A stretch of 14,509 bases of DNA, taken from contig JAIRZU010000044.1 of assembly GCA_031267075.1 (NCBI GenBank), positions 1-14,509 on the forward strand, read 5' to 3'. Origin of the DNA: Holosporales bacterium. GTDB lineage: Bacteria; Pseudomonadota; Alphaproteobacteria; RUG11792. The notes below the pieces were generated by a model. It saw only the letters and a list, made by a program, of their open reading frames with translations. It was not told the DNA's origin and did no database searches. The position numbers and the translations under genes are program-made. Positions 14,308-14,509 of the stretch are shown piece by piece (position 1 is the first letter of the stretch; each line of letters opens with the position of its first letter).

Positions 14308-14386
14308 AAAATAATCTCTTCCGTTAACTATTCTTTAACCCTTCCCCTGTATCATGTATCTAGAGATATAACCTTTAAGGGAGGAA
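14308..14386 (+). promoter_or_regulatory. Cassette D: control region without its gene
   Basis: Contains the right palindrome arm AAAATAAT (14308-14315), CCGTTAAC, TTTAACCCTT, TATCATGTATCTAGAGATAT and GGGAGGAAT, matching copy A closely. The left arm is missing, and directly after the ribosome site, where A has TAATGAAAAG, the sequence changes to an IS200/IS605-like end. No start codon or signal peptide follows, so the cassette is orphaned. Confidence 0.6.
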
Positions 14387-14390
14387 TCCC

Positions 14391-14441
14391 AAACAACAAC
14401 TCACCGGCTAAAGCCGGTGGTTTGTCCATCTCTTAAAAGAC
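14391..14441 (-). mobile_element. IS200/IS605-like palindromic end, copy 2
   Basis: Matches 9493-9543 at 46 of 51 positions on the opposite strand. The hairpin is intact here: CACCGGC (14402-14408), TAAA, GCCGGTG (14413-14419). Elements of the IS200/IS605 group end in such small hairpins and leave no target duplication. It abuts cassette D on the left and lies just after the stop of a minus-strand frame that enters from the right edge. Confidence 0.5.
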
Positions 14442-14443
14442 AT

Positions 14444-14509
14444 CTACACCAAGGATGAATCCTTATCCCATATCTTAAATGTCTCATCATCACTCTGTTC
14501 CTCTATATA
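14444..14509 (-). CDS. C-terminal end of an unidentified gene entering from the right edge
   Basis: A minus-strand frame is open from the right edge to TAG at 14444-14446 and would end DDETFKIWDKDSSLV. Its stop lies three bases from the palindromic element end, as a transposase gene in an IS200/IS605 element would, but these residues do not look like a familiar TnpA or TnpB tail. With only about 21 codons visible, it may be chance. Confidence 0.25.
   Translation of the reverse strand, partial: YIEEQSDDETFKIWDKDSSLV

Overview
The window is a mosaic stretch from a Gram-negative bacterium, most likely a host-associated alphaproteobacterium of the Rickettsiales/Holosporales sort. Three housekeeping genes (hppA, a SulP transporter, mtaB) sit among secreted proteins of unknown function, a probable metalloprotease effector, a Pif1-type helicase, a group II intron-type reverse transcriptase (RT) and scraps of insertion sequences. 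The lineage is an inference from gene content and style; there is no rRNA or other marker to settle it.

Layout. 1-116: start of an IS1-like transposase gene running off the left edge. 270-1112: secreted protein of unknown function. 1250-3337: K+-independent H+-pyrophosphatase with a clear promoter and a terminator-like hairpin. 4898-3430 (minus): two-gene unit, an M91-type zinc metalloprotease followed by a Cys-rich secreted protein. 5044-6263: two copies of a conserved promoter/leader cassette facing each other (A on plus, B on minus) around a decayed gene and a lipoprotein gene. 6353-7822: Pif1 helicase with an unusual N-terminal membrane segment. 9172-7943 (minus): RT without a visible intron. 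9676-11457: SulP transporter with a STAS domain. 11510-12645: third cassette (C) and its lipoprotein gene. 14285-12978 (minus): mtaB. 14308-14441: a fourth cassette promoter (D), cut off by an IS200/IS605-like palindromic end.

The most interesting feature is the cassette family. Each full copy has an 8-bp inverted repeat with a fixed 13-nt gap, two TTAAC half-sites, a strong Shine-Dalgarno (SD) sequence, a signal peptide starting MKSK, and then an (AG)n tract directly after the signal peptide. In copies B and C the leaders are almost identical, but the bodies fused to them are unrelated. In both, the long open body is out of frame with the signal peptide by exactly one AG unit: B has 8 units and 7 would be in frame, C has 7 and 6 would be in frame. 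This has the architecture of slipped-strand phase-variable lipoproteins, both in the OFF state in this sequence. The inverted pairs A/B and B/C would also allow cassette swapping or inversion by recombination. All of this is read from one sequence and depends on the AG counts being correct.
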